Source: Thermosipho africanus Ob7
GTDB lineage: Bacteria; Thermotogota; Thermotogae; Thermotogales; Fervidobacteriaceae
DNA: 64,000 nt
Reading direction: 5' to 3'
Assembly (NCBI RefSeq): GCF_003351105.1
Contig: NZ_NKRG01000001.1
Location: forward strand, 372,001-436,000
Shown: piece after piece, positions 17,642 through 27,728 of the stretch
Position numbering within the stretch: the first letter of the stretch is position 1
Layout: every line of letters starts with the position of its first letter
The notes under the pieces: generated by a model
Databases searched by the model: none
What the model was told of the DNA's origin: nothing
The model's input: the letters and a program-made list of their open reading frames with translations, nothing else
Program-made: the position numbers and the translations under genes

Positions 17642-19096
17642 TTATATCCTATTTTTTCTTCTGTCTTTGTAAAGTAATGGAATTAATAAAGTTAAAAGTA
17701 TTGAGAGTATAGAAAACCAATCACCGAATTTTTGATAAAATGTTCTTGAATTTTTTGCACTTATGTTTAAAATTCCGGTAGTTTTATTTCTAAGCGGAAG
17801 TATTTTTTGAATTCTTCCAAAATTATCTACTACACCACTTATGCCTGTGTTTGAAACCTGTACTACATATCTTTGATTTTCTATTGCTCTAAAAACAATT
17901 TTTGAAAAATGTTGCCATAAAGCAGTATCATGTTTATACCAACCGTCATTTGTAATAACAAATAGAACTTTTGCTCCATTATTTGAAAGATTTCTTGAAA
18001 TTTCAGGGAAATAGCTTTCAAAACAAATTTGAATACCAAATTCAGGGAATCCATCGATTTTAAATGTTTTGAATTCATTTCCTGGGGTAAAATAAGCTAC
18101 TCCTTTTAAGAATTCAAACTTTTTAAAAATTTTTTCATATGGTAAGAACTCAACAAATGGAAAGAGTTTTATTTTATCGTACTTACCTACTAGATTTCCA
18201 TTGGCATAAACTAAAGTACTATTTTTAGGTTGTGAGTCATAAGTTGGAAAACCTAAAATAATAGGTTTTCTTTTGCTTATATTTTTTAATTTTTCTTCAA
18301 GCTGAGAATTTCTGATATCTTCGGTTGCAAAAACTGCCTCTGGCAAGATATGAAGGTAGTTATTGGGAGTATTAGCAATTAAATTTTCAATGTTGTACAT
18401 AATTTTTTCGCTTTTTGATGTGTATTTTATTTGTTGTTCGTAGTTTGTTTGAACTGCAACTATTGGAACATTAGCGCTATTAAGTGGAAGGTTAGTTGAA
18501 ACTATCCAATTTGCAAGATATATAAAGCTAATTGTAATTATAATTACTTGTATTTTTGACTTTTTAATGTAGAGTATGTAATTAATGAGCACTATTAAAA
18601 ACACTATTCCAAGAGTTCCTGTAATTGATGCGATTTGAATAATACCAATATCTTTATATAAGGCATCGGAAAGTCGAATACCAGTAAACCCTAGTTCACC
18701 AATTCCGCGTAAAAACTCTGAAAATGTAAATGCAGAAGATACAAATAGTGCTTTTGGAATATCACCTTTTATTCTGTCTATAAAATAACCATATAATGCA
18801 CCAAATAATAGAAAAGGAATAGCTTCAACTAGACATAAAAGTAAATATACAAAGAAACCAGTTACAGAAGAAAATTTTCCAAAAAATTCTGGAAGATTTT
18901 TTGTAAGAATCGGAATTACCCAATACAATGAGATAAAAGTCAATAAGTATTCATATAAAAATGCATACAAAAATGAAAGTTTTCTATTTTCCATTGATTT
19001 AAATAAAAATATTAGTGAAAACCAAACAATACCGCCCCATAGAAAGCCTGGCATTGAAAGTGCTGTAAGAATTGATGAGATTATTGCAAAAATCAT
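17642..19096 (-). CDS. lnt: Apolipoprotein N-acyltransferase
   Basis: 484 residues. The first 200 form about six to seven membrane helices; the rest is a nitrilase-fold domain facing outside the membrane. The Glu-Lys-Cys catalytic set can be placed in LPEAVFATED, KIKLFPFVEFLPYE and GIQICFESYFPEI. Lnt adds the third acyl chain to bacterial lipoproteins, which fits an organism with an outer envelope. One terminal hydrophobic segment closes the protein, as usual in the family. It sits between the DegT gene (11-base gap) and pncB. Confidence 0.92.
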   Translation of the reverse strand: MIFAIISSILTALSMPGFLWGGIVWFSLIFLFKSMENRKLSFLYAFLYEYLLTFISLYWVIPILTKNLPEFFGKFSSVTGFFVYLLLCLVEAIPFLLFGALYGYFIDRIKGDIPKALFVSSAFTFSEFLRGIGELGFTGIRLSDALYKDIGIIQIASITGTLGIVFLIVLINYILYIKKSKIQVIIITISFIYLANWIVSTNLPLNSANVPIVAVQTNYEQQIKYTSKSEKIMYNIENLIANTPNNYLHILPEAVFATEDIRNSQLEEKLKNISKRKPIILGFPTYDSQPKNSTLVYANGNLVGKYDKIKLFPFVEFLPYEKIFKKFEFLKGVAYFTPGNEFKTFKIDGFPEFGIQICFESYFPEISRNLSNNGAKVLFVITNDGWYKHDTALWQHFSKIVFRAIENQRYVVQVSNTGISGVVDNFGRIQKILPLRNKTTGILNISAKNSRTFYQKFGDWFSILSILLTLLIPLLYKDRRKNRI

Positions 19097-19107
19097 AACT
19101 ATCCCAC

Positions 19108-20241
19108 CTATGAGAATAATTCAATAGATTTTTTTAGATAATAAGCAACTTTGTCTTGTTCATCTTTTTTTAGATCTGTGTAAAATGGAATTGCAAGTGT
19201 TCTTTTCGAAAGTTCTTCTGTTACAGGTAGCATACCTTTTTTGTATCCCAAATTTCTGTATAACGGCTGGAGATGTACTGGAGAAAAATAGTTTCTGGAT
19301 TCTATGCCATTTTCACTTAAATATTTTATAACCTTATTTATGTCAACACCTTCAGGCAATTTTATAACATAAACAAACCAAGACATTTTTGTAACATAGT
19401 CTTTTATAGTTGGAATTTCTACGAAATCTAAAATCTTGTTATAATACATTGCAACTTTATTTCTTTTTTCAATAATATAGTCAATTTTTTTCATTTGTGA
19501 ATACCCAAGAGCAGCAGACATTTCATCTAACCTATAGTTATAACCAATTATTTCATGAGATAGCCAGCCATTGTTTGTCCTTCCTTGATTACGCATAGCC
19601 CTAGAAAGATGAGCTATTTCTTCGTCGTTGGTTACTATTATTCCTCCTTCACCAGTGGTTATTTGCTTGTTAGGATAAAAAGCGAAAGCACCAGCTTTAC
19701 CAAAAGTGCCGCATTTTTTTCCCTTATATTCACTTCCCAAAGCCTCACATGAGTCTTCAATGATTTGAATGTTATATTTTTCCGCAATTTTTATAATTTT
19801 TTCCCAATTTAATGGATGACCAAATATATCTACAGCCATTAAAAATTTTACTTTTTTGGGGTCATATTTTGTTTTACCTGAATACACCATTTCCATGAAC
19901 TCTTCTAGAGCATCTGGATCAATATTACCTGTATCTTTTTCAATATCTATAAATACTGGAACGCCTTTTTCAAAAAGGGCAACATTTGCGGAGGCAATAA
20001 AAGTAAACGAAGGAACTAATATAATATCGCCTTCTTGAAAAGATAAGGATTTTAGTATCAAATGTAGTGCTGAAGTTCCGCTGTTGACAGCAATAGCGTA
20101 TTTTACTCCGATATATTTTGCTACTATATCTTCGAATTTTTCTAAGTAAGGACCTAACGCTAGCCTACCACTTTTTAAAACGTTTAAAACTTCATCAATA
20201 TCTTCTTTTGAAATTGAAGCATTTGAAAGTGGTATTTTCAT
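19108..20241 (-). CDS. DegT/DnrJ/EryC1/StrS family PLP aminotransferase
   Basis: 377 residues. The family normally transfers an amino group to keto-sugars for surface polysaccharides, or in some cases acts on small metabolites. PLP lysine in AFAFYPNKQITTGEGGI, with NSGTSALHLILKSL binding the phosphate and EDSCEALGSEYKGKKCGTFG-like active-site segments. No sugar nucleotide genes are nearby, so the substrate is unknown; linkage with lnt hints at cell-envelope work. GGGGGAAATT precedes ATG 20241. Confidence 0.85.
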   Translation of the reverse strand: MKIPLSNASISKEDIDEVLNVLKSGRLALGPYLEKFEDIVAKYIGVKYAIAVNSGTSALHLILKSLSFQEGDIILVPSFTFIASANVALFEKGVPVFIDIEKDTGNIDPDALEEFMEMVYSGKTKYDPKKVKFLMAVDIFGHPLNWEKIIKIAEKYNIQIIEDSCEALGSEYKGKKCGTFGKAGAFAFYPNKQITTGEGGIIVTNDEEIAHLSRAMRNQGRTNNGWLSHEIIGYNYRLDEMSAALGYSQMKKIDYIIEKRNKVAMYYNKILDFVEIPTIKDYVTKMSWFVYVIKLPEGVDINKVIKYLSENGIESRNYFSPVHLQPLYRNLGYKKGMLPVTEELSKRTLAIPFYTDLKKDEQDKVAYYLKKSIELFS

Positions 20242-20481
20242 TTAATTTCCCCCTAAATATTGAGTTTTAGTTCACTAATAAGTATAACACAGTTATTAGA
20301 AAATTTGCAGGTATTAACTTTATTAGAAAGATAAACTAAAATAACTTATGTTTTAGTCAATGGATGAATTTAGTGACTTAAGGAGGAAACATAGATAAGT
20401 TAGGCAGTTTAATAATAGTAATTAGGAGATTTAGTTGCGTTGATAATGAAAAAGTTTTTTTGTTTTTAATTATATATTTGT
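20242..20481. other. 240-base gap between the DegT and SGNH genes
   Basis: No convincing open frame, RNA or repeat is seen. A minus-strand TATACT lies about 50 bases ahead of the DegT start with a poor -35 region, so a new transcript may start here. The plus-strand AAGGAGGAAAC near 20380 has no start codon after it. Confidence 0.3.
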
Positions 20482-21168
20482 TCATTTGCTAGAAATTTTT
20501 TCTTTTATTAACTCTGCTAACTTTCTTGCGGAATGATCATTAAAATGTACACCATCAATTGTAGTAACAAGATTTCTTTTTTTGCTGACAATATTTGAAA
20601 TTTTTGGAGATCTAACAAAAATAGAATCAAGTACCATTTTAAATGGCTTTTTGGAAATAAAATATTTATTTGAATTAGTTTTTAATTGAGATTTTTGCCA
20701 AGAATTGAAGTCAACTAATTTAAACGGGTAATCTTTACATAATTTATGAATTATTTTATTGTATTCATCAACTTTTTTGTTTAACTCATTATTTAAATTT
20801 TCTCCTATACATGGTATATTTATGATTAAAACGTTTTTATCCACCAAAAGTTCTAATAAGTTTTTATAGTTTTTTTCAAATTCTTCGATGTTTTTTGAGG
20901 GAATTCTTCCTGAAGCAATAATCTTTTTAACTGTTTTTTGCCATTCTGGTGAGTAGTTATATAAGAATGGCAAAAGTATATCATTAGTTCCAATTTCTAT
21001 TATGATATTTTCTACAGTTTGACTATTTAGAAAATTTTTTAGTCTATTGTATAGACCAAGAGTGGTATCCCCGCCTTTTCCATAATTAAGAAATTCTTTT
21101 CCTAAATATTTTACGTATGACACTCCTGGTATTCCTTCTGTTATGCTGTCACCAAAACAGTAGTACAT
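20482..21168 (-). CDS. SGNH/GDSL-family hydrolase
   Basis: 228 residues. Block I CFGDSITEG carries the nucleophilic serine, block II is YGKGGDTTLG, block III EIGTNDILLP, and block V DGVHFNDHSARKLAELI holds the Asp and His. No signal peptide is seen, so it is probably cytoplasmic. Such enzymes are esterases, lysophospholipases or deacetylases. It lies 36 bases after the aminotransferase gene at the end of the lysine operon. A deacylase at this point is suggestive because the acetyl-DAP route needs a deacetylase, but that step is normally done by M20 enzymes, so this is weak. Confidence 0.8.
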   Translation of the reverse strand: MYYCFGDSITEGIPGVSYVKYLGKEFLNYGKGGDTTLGLYNRLKNFLNSQTVENIIIEIGTNDILLPFLYNYSPEWQKTVKKIIASGRIPSKNIEEFEKNYKNLLELLVDKNVLIINIPCIGENLNNELNKKVDEYNKIIHKLCKDYPFKLVDFNSWQKSQLKTNSNKYFISKKPFKMVLDSIFVRSPKISNIVSKKRNLVTTIDGVHFNDHSARKLAELIKEKISSK

Positions 21169-21204
21169 ATTCTCACCTTGTTTATTATTTATTGTAATTC
21201 TATT

Positions 21205-22365
21205 TTAACATGAATTAAGTTTTTTAATTACTTTTTCAAGTCTGTATAGCATTTCATCTATTTCATGATGCGTAATATTAAGAGCAGGGAGTAATCTAAT
21301 AGTATTACCTTTTACAACATTTAGTAGTATTTTTTCATTTAAACCATATTCAATGATTTTTTCTGAATAATTGTTATTATTAATCTCAATACCAAGCATT
21401 AAACCAATACCTTTAATCTCTTTAATTATTGGATAATTTTTCTTTAAAGTTAATAATTTATTTTTTAGATAGCTTGATTTTTCTTTTACACTATCTAGAA
21501 ATGTTTTTGTTATTCTATTGATAACAGTTTTTCCTGCAGCAAGAGAAACAGGATTTGGTGCAAAAGTTGAACCATGTTCCCCAACAGAAAAAACATCTTT
21601 ATATTTTCCTGTAAATATAGCGGCAGATAGTGGTAGGCCGCCGCCAAGTGATTTTGCAACTGTTACGATATCCGGATTAAGATTAAAATTTTGATATGAG
21701 TAAAATTCTCCTGTTCTTCCTAAGCCAGCTTGAACTTCGTCTGCAACGACAATGTAATCATAAATATCTTTATACTTATTTATTACTTCTACAAAATCTT
21801 TGTTAACGGTATCAAGTCCACCACTTCCGTGTACACATTCGACAAAAATTGCAGATATTTTATTTCCTTCATTCTCAATAAAATTTTCAAGTTTTTTTGA
21901 ATCATTAAATGGTAAAAATGCAATATTTGAAAGTAATGGTTCAAATTGCTCTCTTAAATTTTGAAATCCAGTTATAGAAAGAGAACCGATTGATCTTCCG
22001 TGAAAATTATTTTCAAATGAAATAATAATTCCTTTTTTTAATTTCTTTATAGCTTTCAAAGCTGCTTCGTTAGCTTCTGTTCCTGAGTTTGCAAAAAATA
22101 CAGTACCATCTTTTTTGGTTTCTTCTACAAGTCTTTTTGCTAGAAAAATTGCATTTTCATCGATAAAAAAGTTTGAAATGTGCGTATATTTTTTTATTTG
22201 CATTGAAATTGCTTCATTAATTTCTTCATCGCAATGCCCAAATGAAAGAACTCCTATTCCAGAAAATGTGTCAAGGTACTTTTCACCACTTTCATCATAA
22301 ATCCATATTCCTTTAGCATTTTTAACTTTTATTGGTAATCTTTTGTAAGTGTTTGAAATAAACAT
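21205..22365 (-). CDS. Acetylornithine/N-acetyl-LL-diaminopimelate-type aminotransferase
   Basis: 386 residues of class III PLP aminotransferases (ArgD-like): FANSGTEANEAALK, FHGRSIGSLSITG, VVADEVQAGLGRTG, and the PLP lysine in TVAKSLGGGLPLSA. As the last lysine gene of an operon with DapH (acetyl branch), it most likely makes N-acetyl-LL-2,6-diaminopimelate; acetylornithine aminotransferase activity may be shared. ATG 22365 is preferred over the earlier frame start because GGAGG lies nine bases upstream at the end of lysC, four bases before the start. Confidence 0.85.
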   Translation of the reverse strand: MFISNTYKRLPIKVKNAKGIWIYDESGEKYLDTFSGIGVLSFGHCDEEINEAISMQIKKYTHISNFFIDENAIFLAKRLVEETKKDGTVFFANSGTEANEAALKAIKKLKKGIIISFENNFHGRSIGSLSITGFQNLREQFEPLLSNIAFLPFNDSKKLENFIENEGNKISAIFVECVHGSGGLDTVNKDFVEVINKYKDIYDYIVVADEVQAGLGRTGEFYSYQNFNLNPDIVTVAKSLGGGLPLSAAIFTGKYKDVFSVGEHGSTFAPNPVSLAAGKTVINRITKTFLDSVKEKSSYLKNKLLTLKKNYPIIKEIKGIGLMLGIEINNNNYSEKIIEYGLNEKILLNVVKGNTIRLLPALNITHHEIDEMLYRLEKVIKKLNSC

Positions 22366-22369
22366 GTTT

Positions 22370-23569
22370 TCATCCTCCAAGTGAAAATTCTTTTGCAAGT
22401 TCTTTTAACAATAGTTCAGATTTTTCTTTAGAAACTAAGACAGAAATTTTTATTTCTGAAGTAGTGACTAATTCTGGAATAATGTTATTTTCATAAAGAA
22501 CTTTGAAGAATCTTGCTGCAACACCTGGACTTGATTTCATACCAACCCCAACAATTGAAACTTTATCAAACATTCCCTGATAAGACATTTCAATTAATGG
22601 ATCTGCTGCCTTTATTGACTTTTCTATAGTTTCTCTAAGATCATTTAATACTGAAAATGATAAATGGAATTTTTCATTATCAGCAAACATTGAAATCATG
22701 TCAATGTTTATTTTATTATCACTTAATGTTTCAAATATTTTTTCAATTATTTTTTTGTCTTTAGGAAGGTTATTTAAAGTTATTTTTATTTGATCCTTTT
22801 CTATAGTTGCACCTGTAACTACAGGTTGTTCTAGCCATTCTGGTAATTTATCAACCACCCAAGTTCCCTCCTCTTCAGAAAAAGTTGAAGCACAATATAT
22901 TTTTATATTGTATTTTTTTGCAAGTTCAACAGCTCTAGAATGTAATACCTTTGCACCAAGAGAGGATAATTCTAACATATCATCATATGTTATGTATTTT
23001 AATTTTTTAGTTGATTTAACTATTCTTGGATCGCATGTATATACCCCATCTACATCACTGTAAATTTCACAATTGACATTTAACTTTGCAGCTATTGCAA
23101 CTGCACTAGTATCGGAACCACCTCTTCCAAGAGTTGTAAGATCGCCATCTTCTGTTATACCTTGAAAACCAGTTACAATGATAACTTCATTTTTTTGAAG
23201 CTCATTATTTAATTTATCTATATCGATATCAATTATTCTAGCCTTTGTATGATCGGTTGTTGTTTTTATATTTAATTGGAAAGCGTTTAATGATTTTGAT
23301 TTAATTCCAAGTTCATTTAATGCAATTGAAAGTAAAGCCACAGACACCTGTTCTCCAGTTGTTAAAAGCATATCCATTTCTCTAGGATGGGGATTTTTAC
23401 TTAAAGATTTAGCAAGATTAATAAGGTTATCGGTAGTTTTTCCCATTGCAGAGACGATTACAATGACCTTATCGCCATTTTCTATTCTTTTTTTTATCCT
23501 ATTTGCAACTTTTAAAATTTTATCCACATCTGCTACTGATGAACCACCATATTTTTGTACAACAATCAT
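22370..23569 (-). CDS. lysC: Aspartate kinase
   Basis: 399 residues. It phosphorylates aspartate at the head of the lysine, threonine and methionine pathways. N-terminal VQKYGGSSVADVDKI is the kinase signature, with TTGEQVS and GRGGSDTSAVAIAAKL in the amino acid kinase fold, then two ACT domains from about residue 265 for feedback binding. There is no homoserine dehydrogenase domain. It sits within the riboswitch-controlled lysine operon between dapH and the aminotransferase, so lysine is expected to control it both at RNA level and perhaps allosterically. Confidence 0.95.
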   Translation of the reverse strand: MIVVQKYGGSSVADVDKILKVANRIKKRIENGDKVIVIVSAMGKTTDNLINLAKSLSKNPHPREMDMLLTTGEQVSVALLSIALNELGIKSKSLNAFQLNIKTTTDHTKARIIDIDIDKLNNELQKNEVIIVTGFQGITEDGDLTTLGRGGSDTSAVAIAAKLNVNCEIYSDVDGVYTCDPRIVKSTKKLKYITYDDMLELSSLGAKVLHSRAVELAKKYNIKIYCASTFSEEEGTWVVDKLPEWLEQPVVTGATIEKDQIKITLNNLPKDKKIIEKIFETLSDNKINIDMISMFADNEKFHLSFSVLNDLRETIEKSIKAADPLIEMSYQGMFDKVSIVGVGMKSSPGVAARFFKVLYENNIIPELVTTSEIKISVLVSKEKSELLLKELAKEFSLGG

Positions 23570-23573
23570 TTGA

Positions 23574-24275
23574 TCACCTCAATTTTCTTAATCCTTCTAC
23601 GATTTGTGTTTTTTGTTTTGTTTTTTCATCAACTTTTTTAATAATTTTTGCAGGAACACCAGCTACTACTGAGTTTGGTGGAACATCTTCTATAACAACA
23701 GCTCCAGCGGCGATTACACTGTTTTGCCCTATACGTACTCCTTCAAGAATTACTGCGTTTGCCCCAACCATTACGTTATCTTCAATAATTACTGGTTGAG
23801 CACTGGGTGGTTCAATTACACCTGCTATAACTGCACCAGCACCAATATGACAATTTTTACCGATTATAGCTCTTCCGCCAACTACTGCATTCATATCTAT
23901 CATTGTCCCTTCGCCTATTTTTGCTCCTATATTAATAACTGCTCCCATCATTATTACTGCACCGTCGCCGATTTCAACTAAATCTCTAATTATGGCTCCA
24001 GGTTCAATCCTTGCATTGTATTTTGCTAAGTTAGCAAGAGGGATTGCAGAATTTCTTGCTTTGATTTCTAACTTGTATTTTTCGATATGTTCTTTGTTGT
24101 TTTCAATTAACTTAACTATTTCTTCATATTCACCAAATAAAATTCCAAAATTTTCAGTTCCAATAAATTCAAGAGACTTAAAGTCTATATTTTTGAGATT
24201 CCCTGTCAAGTAAGCAACAGTTAAAGTTTTCTTTTTTGAATTTGCAATTAAGTTTATAATTTCCTGTGTATTCAT
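23574..24275 (-). CDS. dapH: 2,3,4,5-tetrahydropyridine-2,6-dicarboxylate N-acetyltransferase
   Basis: 233 residues. The C-terminal two thirds is a left-handed beta-helix of hexapeptide repeats ([39 protein letters not shown]), with the DapH N-terminal domain before it. It acetylates tetrahydrodipicolinate, marking the acetyl branch of lysine synthesis rather than the succinyl or direct aminotransferase route. GCCTCC on the plus strand gives a GGAGGC ribosome site ahead of ATG 24275. Its start overlaps the dapB end by four bases. Confidence 0.92.
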   Translation of the reverse strand: MNTQEIINLIANSKKKTLTVAYLTGNLKNIDFKSLEFIGTENFGILFGEYEEIVKLIENNKEHIEKYKLEIKARNSAIPLANLAKYNARIEPGAIIRDLVEIGDGAVIMMGAVINIGAKIGEGTMIDMNAVVGGRAIIGKNCHIGAGAVIAGVIEPPSAQPVIIEDNVMVGANAVILEGVRIGQNSVIAAGAVVIEDVPPNSVVAGVPAKIIKKVDEKTKQKTQIVEGLRKLR

Positions 24276-24925
24276 ATGAATGCCTCCTTTATAATGTCTT
24301 TGAATGTATAAAAACCACTTTTTTTATTTAAAATAAACTTAGCAGCTTTTAGTGCTCCTAATGCAAAAACTTTTCTTGAAATTGCCCTGTGTTTTATTTC
24401 AATCAATTCTCCTTCGTTTGAAAACAAAACAGTATGATCACCAGGGATTCCCCCTAATCTAAGAGAGTGAATTTCTACTTCTCTATTTAAAGCATTTTTT
24501 AATAAAATAGCAGTACCCGAAGGCTTGTCTTTTTTCTTTGAATGATGAATTTCTGTTATTTCACAATCCCAATCATTAAGCATTTTGGTTGCTTTTTCTA
24601 AAAGTTCTAAGAGAATATTAATACCTATTGAAAAATTATATGATTGCACAACAGCAACTTTTTTTGATAAATTTTCTAATATTTTTAAATGCTTTTCTGT
24701 AAGTGCAGTAGTTCCAATTACCAGATTGCTATTGTATTTTTCACAATAACTTGAAGTTTTTTCTAGTGCATCCGGCGTAGAAAAATCTATAATAACTTCT
24801 GGAAAATCTTCTTCGATTATTTCGTCTTTATCAATGAGTAGAACTGGTGTATGTCCATCATTTGAGAAAACATCTAAAATTACTTTTCCCATTTTCCCTT
24901 TAAAGCCCACAACTCCAAATCTCAT
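24272..24925 (-). CDS. dapB: 4-hydroxy-tetrahydrodipicolinate reductase
   Basis: 217 residues, the compact Thermotoga-type length. The nucleotide site is [14 protein letters not shown], with [19 protein letters not shown], the substrate segment [15 protein letters not shown] and [14 protein letters not shown]. It reduces the DapA product with NAD(P)H. The start ATG 24925 overlaps the dapA stop (ATGA), so translation is coupled; a frame start at 24937 would add four residues not seen in the family. Confidence 0.94.
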   Translation of the reverse strand: MRFGVVGFKGKMGKVILDVFSNDGHTPVLLIDKDEIIEEDFPEVIIDFSTPDALEKTSSYCEKYNSNLVIGTTALTEKHLKILENLSKKVAVVQSYNFSIGINILLELLEKATKMLNDWDCEITEIHHSKKKDKPSGTAILLKNALNREVEIHSLRLGGIPGDHTVLFSNEGELIEIKHRAISRKVFALGALKAAKFILNKKSGFYTFKDIIKEAFI

Positions 24926-25803
24926 ATAACACCACATCCTTTAAGTGTTTCAGTTATTATTTTCATTGTTGACTCTGAAGCTGGAACAAGTGGTAGTCTC
25001 AATTCATTATTTATAAATTCCATTATCGATAAAGCTGCTTTTACCGGAATTGGATTAGTTTCAATGAATAAGTTTTTAAATAGCTTATAATATGAAAAAT
25101 GAATATTTCTAGCCTTTTCAATTTCCCCATTTTTTATAAAATTAAACATTTGAACCATTTGTAAAGGTATAACGTTTGATGCTACTGAAATTACCCCATC
25201 TCCACCACTTACAAGTAGCTGAAAAGCCGTATCATCATTTCCCGAAAAGATTTTAAAGTCTTTTAATTCTTTTAGTAATAGTAAATCTTTATTGATTTGT
25301 TCAAACGATGAATTTGCTTCTTTTAATGCCTTAACATTTTTGCAGTCACTAGCAATTTTATATACGGTCTCTGGGAGTATATTTATGCCAGTTCTGCTAG
25401 GAACATTGTATACAATTATTTCTAAATCTGTATGTTCAGAGATATATTTATAATATTCATACAAGCCATTTTGAGTTGGCTTGTTATAGTAAGGGGTTAC
25501 AATTAAAAGACCATCTGCACCGTTTTTTTCGGCATTTTTAATTAATTCTATTGTATGATTTATTCCATTTGATCCTGCTCCAACTATAACTTGGGCTTTA
25601 TTACCAGATACTTCCTTTGCTTTTTTTATCAATATTTCTCTTTCATCTAGAGAAATGTTTGGTGCTTCACCTGTAGTTCCTAAAACTATTATTGCATTAA
25701 TTTGATTGTTAATTTGGAAATTTAATAGTTTTTCATAGCTTTCTATATCTAATTTCCCTCCTTTAAAAGGTGTAACAATTGCAGTTCCTATTCCTTCAAA
25801 CAT
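24922..25803 (-). CDS. dapA: 4-hydroxy-tetrahydrodipicolinate synthase
   Basis: 293 residues, a TIM-barrel aldolase joining pyruvate and aspartate semialdehyde. Key points are [25 protein letters not shown] with the catalytic tyrosine, the Schiff-base lysine in [10 protein letters not shown], and [11 protein letters not shown] 25803 has AAGGAGGTG six bases upstream, located inside the last codons of dapF, with an eight-base gene overlap. Typical first committed enzyme of lysine synthesis. Confidence 0.95.
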   Translation of the reverse strand: MFEGIGTAIVTPFKGGKLDIESYEKLLNFQINNQINAIIVLGTTGEAPNISLDEREILIKKAKEVSGNKAQVIVGAGSNGINHTIELIKNAEKNGADGLLIVTPYYNKPTQNGLYEYYKYISEHTDLEIIVYNVPSRTGINILPETVYKIASDCKNVKALKEANSSFEQINKDLLLLKELKDFKIFSGNDDTAFQLLVSGGDGVISVASNVIPLQMVQMFNFIKNGEIEKARNIHFSYYKLFKNLFIETNPIPVKAALSIMEFINNELRLPLVPASESTMKIITETLKGCGVI

Positions 25804-26509
25804 TTTCCACACCTCCTTCAAGGTAGATACCATCATTTAAGAAATGAACAAAAAGAGTTCCACCACGTGCCTTTACTTCTATTTTTTCTAAGTTATTTTT
25901 GTTGAAGACATATGCACTAGCTGTTGTTCCGCTTCCACATGCTAGAGTTTCGGCCTCAACACCTCTTTCAAAAGTTCTAATTTTAATTGTTTTTTCATCT
26001 AGGACTTGGACAAAATTAATGTTACTATTTAGCTTTTCTCTTAAACATTTTCCAATTTTGTTAACATCTATATTTTCTACGTTATCAACAAAAATTACAA
26101 AATGTGGTACTCCAACATTTAAAAGAAAACCACTGAAAGAATCGATTGTTAATTTTTGTGTTATATTTGGTGCAGGCATTTTAATCATGACACCATTTTT
26201 GGTAAGCTTTCCAGTAATTTCTCCAGCGTATGTATTAAATTTAACCAAATCTTCTTTAACATACCCTTTTTTCATCAAATAATATAAAAATGTTCTTGCT
26301 CCATTACCACAGAATGCAGCTCTATTTCCATCTTTGTTGAAATAATCCATAAAAAATTGGCTATCTCTTTTTTCAACAAAAATTACGCCATCTCTATCTT
26401 TTGAATTTTTAAGTACAAAGTTACTTTTTTCCTCATCGTTTAATTTTGAGCCTAAAATATCACATACTATAAATGAATTTCCTGTAGCTGTGAATTTTTC
26501 AACTATCAT
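25796..26509 (-). CDS. dapF: Diaminopimelate epimerase
   Basis: 237 residues, slightly short for the family (about 270). The two catalytic cysteines are in AAFCGNGARTF and LACGSGTTAS. It converts LL- to meso-diaminopimelate for peptidoglycan and lysine. Its ATG overlaps the asd stop as ATGA. Position directly after asd is the same as in Thermotoga maritima. Confidence 0.93.
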   Translation of the reverse strand: MIVEKFTATGNSFIVCDILGSKLNDEEKSNFVLKNSKDRDGVIFVEKRDSQFFMDYFNKDGNRAAFCGNGARTFLYYLMKKGYVKEDLVKFNTYAGEITGKLTKNGVMIKMPAPNITQKLTIDSFSGFLLNVGVPHFVIFVDNVENIDVNKIGKCLREKLNSNINFVQVLDEKTIKIRTFERGVEAETLACGSGTTASAYVFNKNNLEKIEVKARGGTLFVHFLNDGIYLEGGVENV

Positions 26510-27474
26510 AACAATCCCACCATTAACATTAAAATTCTAATCGCATTTGTGGCTGCTCCTACTCTGATGTTATCTGCTACATTCCAAAAAGAAAATGTAT
26601 ATTCATCAATTTTTCTAAGTCTTGAGACATATACATAGTCACTTCCTGCTACATCGATAGGTGTTATTATTTCATTAGTAAGAATAACATTCTTTGAATT
26701 TTTAATTTGATTTTCAATGAATGAAATATCATTGAAAGGAAGTTTGGTTTTAACGACAATAGCTTCTGAATGTCCATAAAATACAGGAACTCTCACGGTA
26801 GTAGGATAGACATTTATTGAGTAATCATCAAGGATTTTTCTTGTTTCATTAATCATTTTATGTTCTTCGGTACTAAAACCGTCTTCTTCAATTTCACCGA
26901 TTAATGGAATAACATTGTGAGAAATTTGCTTTGGAAAAACTGTTTTTGATTTATCTCCTTCTAATTGCCTTTGCAATTCTGAGATTGCTTTGTAACCTGC
27001 CCCTGAAACAGCTTGGTATGTTGAAACAAATATTTCGTTGATTTTGAACTTTTCATGAATTTTATATAGAGATAAAACCATTTGAATTGTTGAACAATTT
27101 GGATTAGCTATTATTCCCCTATAGTTTTTTAATAAATGTCCGTTAATTTCAGGAACAACTAAAGGAATTTCTTTTTCCATTCTAAAAGCGGATGAGTTAT
27201 CTATTACAATATTTCCTGCTTTTGCAGCAATTGGTGCAAAGATTTTTGAAACAGTTGAACCCGCTGAAAATAGTAAAAAGTCGAATTTTTGTATCATTGA
27301 GTCTTCAGTCAATTCTTCAACGACAATTGAAGCGTTATTAAAAGTTAAAGTTTTTCCAGAAGATCTTTTAGATGCAAAGAGTTTTAATTCATTTACAGGA
27401 ATCTTAAAATCTTCTAATACTTTAATCATTGTTCTTCCAACTTCACCTGTTGCACCTACTATACCAATTTTCAT
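26506..27474 (-). CDS. asd: Aspartate-semialdehyde dehydrogenase
   Basis: 322 residues. It reduces aspartyl phosphate with NADPH. IVGATGEVGRTMIKVL binds the cofactor, the active cysteine is in ANPNCSTIQMVL, and the acid-base histidine region reads VRVPVFYGHSEA. ATG 27474 follows TAGGAGGTGTCC; the frame stays open further upstream into the riboswitch, but that part is RNA control sequence and not protein. First gene of the lysine operon. Confidence 0.95.
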   Translation of the reverse strand: MKIGIVGATGEVGRTMIKVLEDFKIPVNELKLFASKRSSGKTLTFNNASIVVEELTEDSMIQKFDFLLFSAGSTVSKIFAPIAAKAGNIVIDNSSAFRMEKEIPLVVPEINGHLLKNYRGIIANPNCSTIQMVLSLYKIHEKFKINEIFVSTYQAVSGAGYKAISELQRQLEGDKSKTVFPKQISHNVIPLIGEIEEDGFSTEEHKMINETRKILDDYSINVYPTTVRVPVFYGHSEAIVVKTKLPFNDISFIENQIKNSKNVILTNEIITPIDVAGSDYVYVSRLRKIDEYTFSFWNVADNIRVGAATNAIRILMLMVGLL

Positions 27475-27490
27475 TTGGACACCTCCTAAT

Positions 27491-27516
27491 AAAAAAACTC
27501 GCCTCGTGAAGAGGCG
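27491..27516 (-). terminator. Intrinsic terminator of the lysine riboswitch
   Basis: Hairpin CGCCTC-TTCAC-GAGGCG followed on the minus strand by a run of seven T, 17 bases ahead of the asd start. A second hairpin (27519-27548, CGTTGAGAA / TTCTCAACG) between it and the aptamer shares bases with the P1 helix and is a candidate for the switching element. Confidence 0.85.
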
Positions 27517-27546
27517 TTCGTTGAGAAAATATAAAATTATTCTCAA

Positions 27547-27718
27547 CGATCGGCTCTCCACGGATATTTCCGTGACAGTGGCACAGGTATTCCCTGTACC
27601 CCCAGGCATGTAAGGTGGGAGAAACCTTACACCCTTCGGCGTCCTCGCCTTTCAGGCTCTCTCAATATTCTCCCCTTGAAAGAGAACCTTACTCATCTCG
27701 GACGCGCCTCCGATCGTA
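27547..27718 (-). ncRNA. Lysine riboswitch (L box) aptamer
   Basis: Minus-strand sequence has the L-box core elements in order: GGAGGCGCGTCCGAGATGAGTA, then CTGAAAGGCGAGGACGCCGAAGGG split around conserved loops, CATGCCTGGGGGTAC, CACTGTCACGG and GTGGAGAGCCGATCG. P1 pairs ACGATCGG with CCGATCGT. It closely resembles the structurally known Thermotoga maritima asd riboswitch. Lysine binding should favour the terminator before asd, turning the dap/lysC operon down. Confidence 0.95.
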
Positions 27719-27728
27719 TTTGTTAACT

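Noticed and set aside
27475-27609. Longer N-terminus of Asd
   Set aside because: The extension would be translated from the lysine riboswitch; the ribosome site and family start are at ATG 27474.
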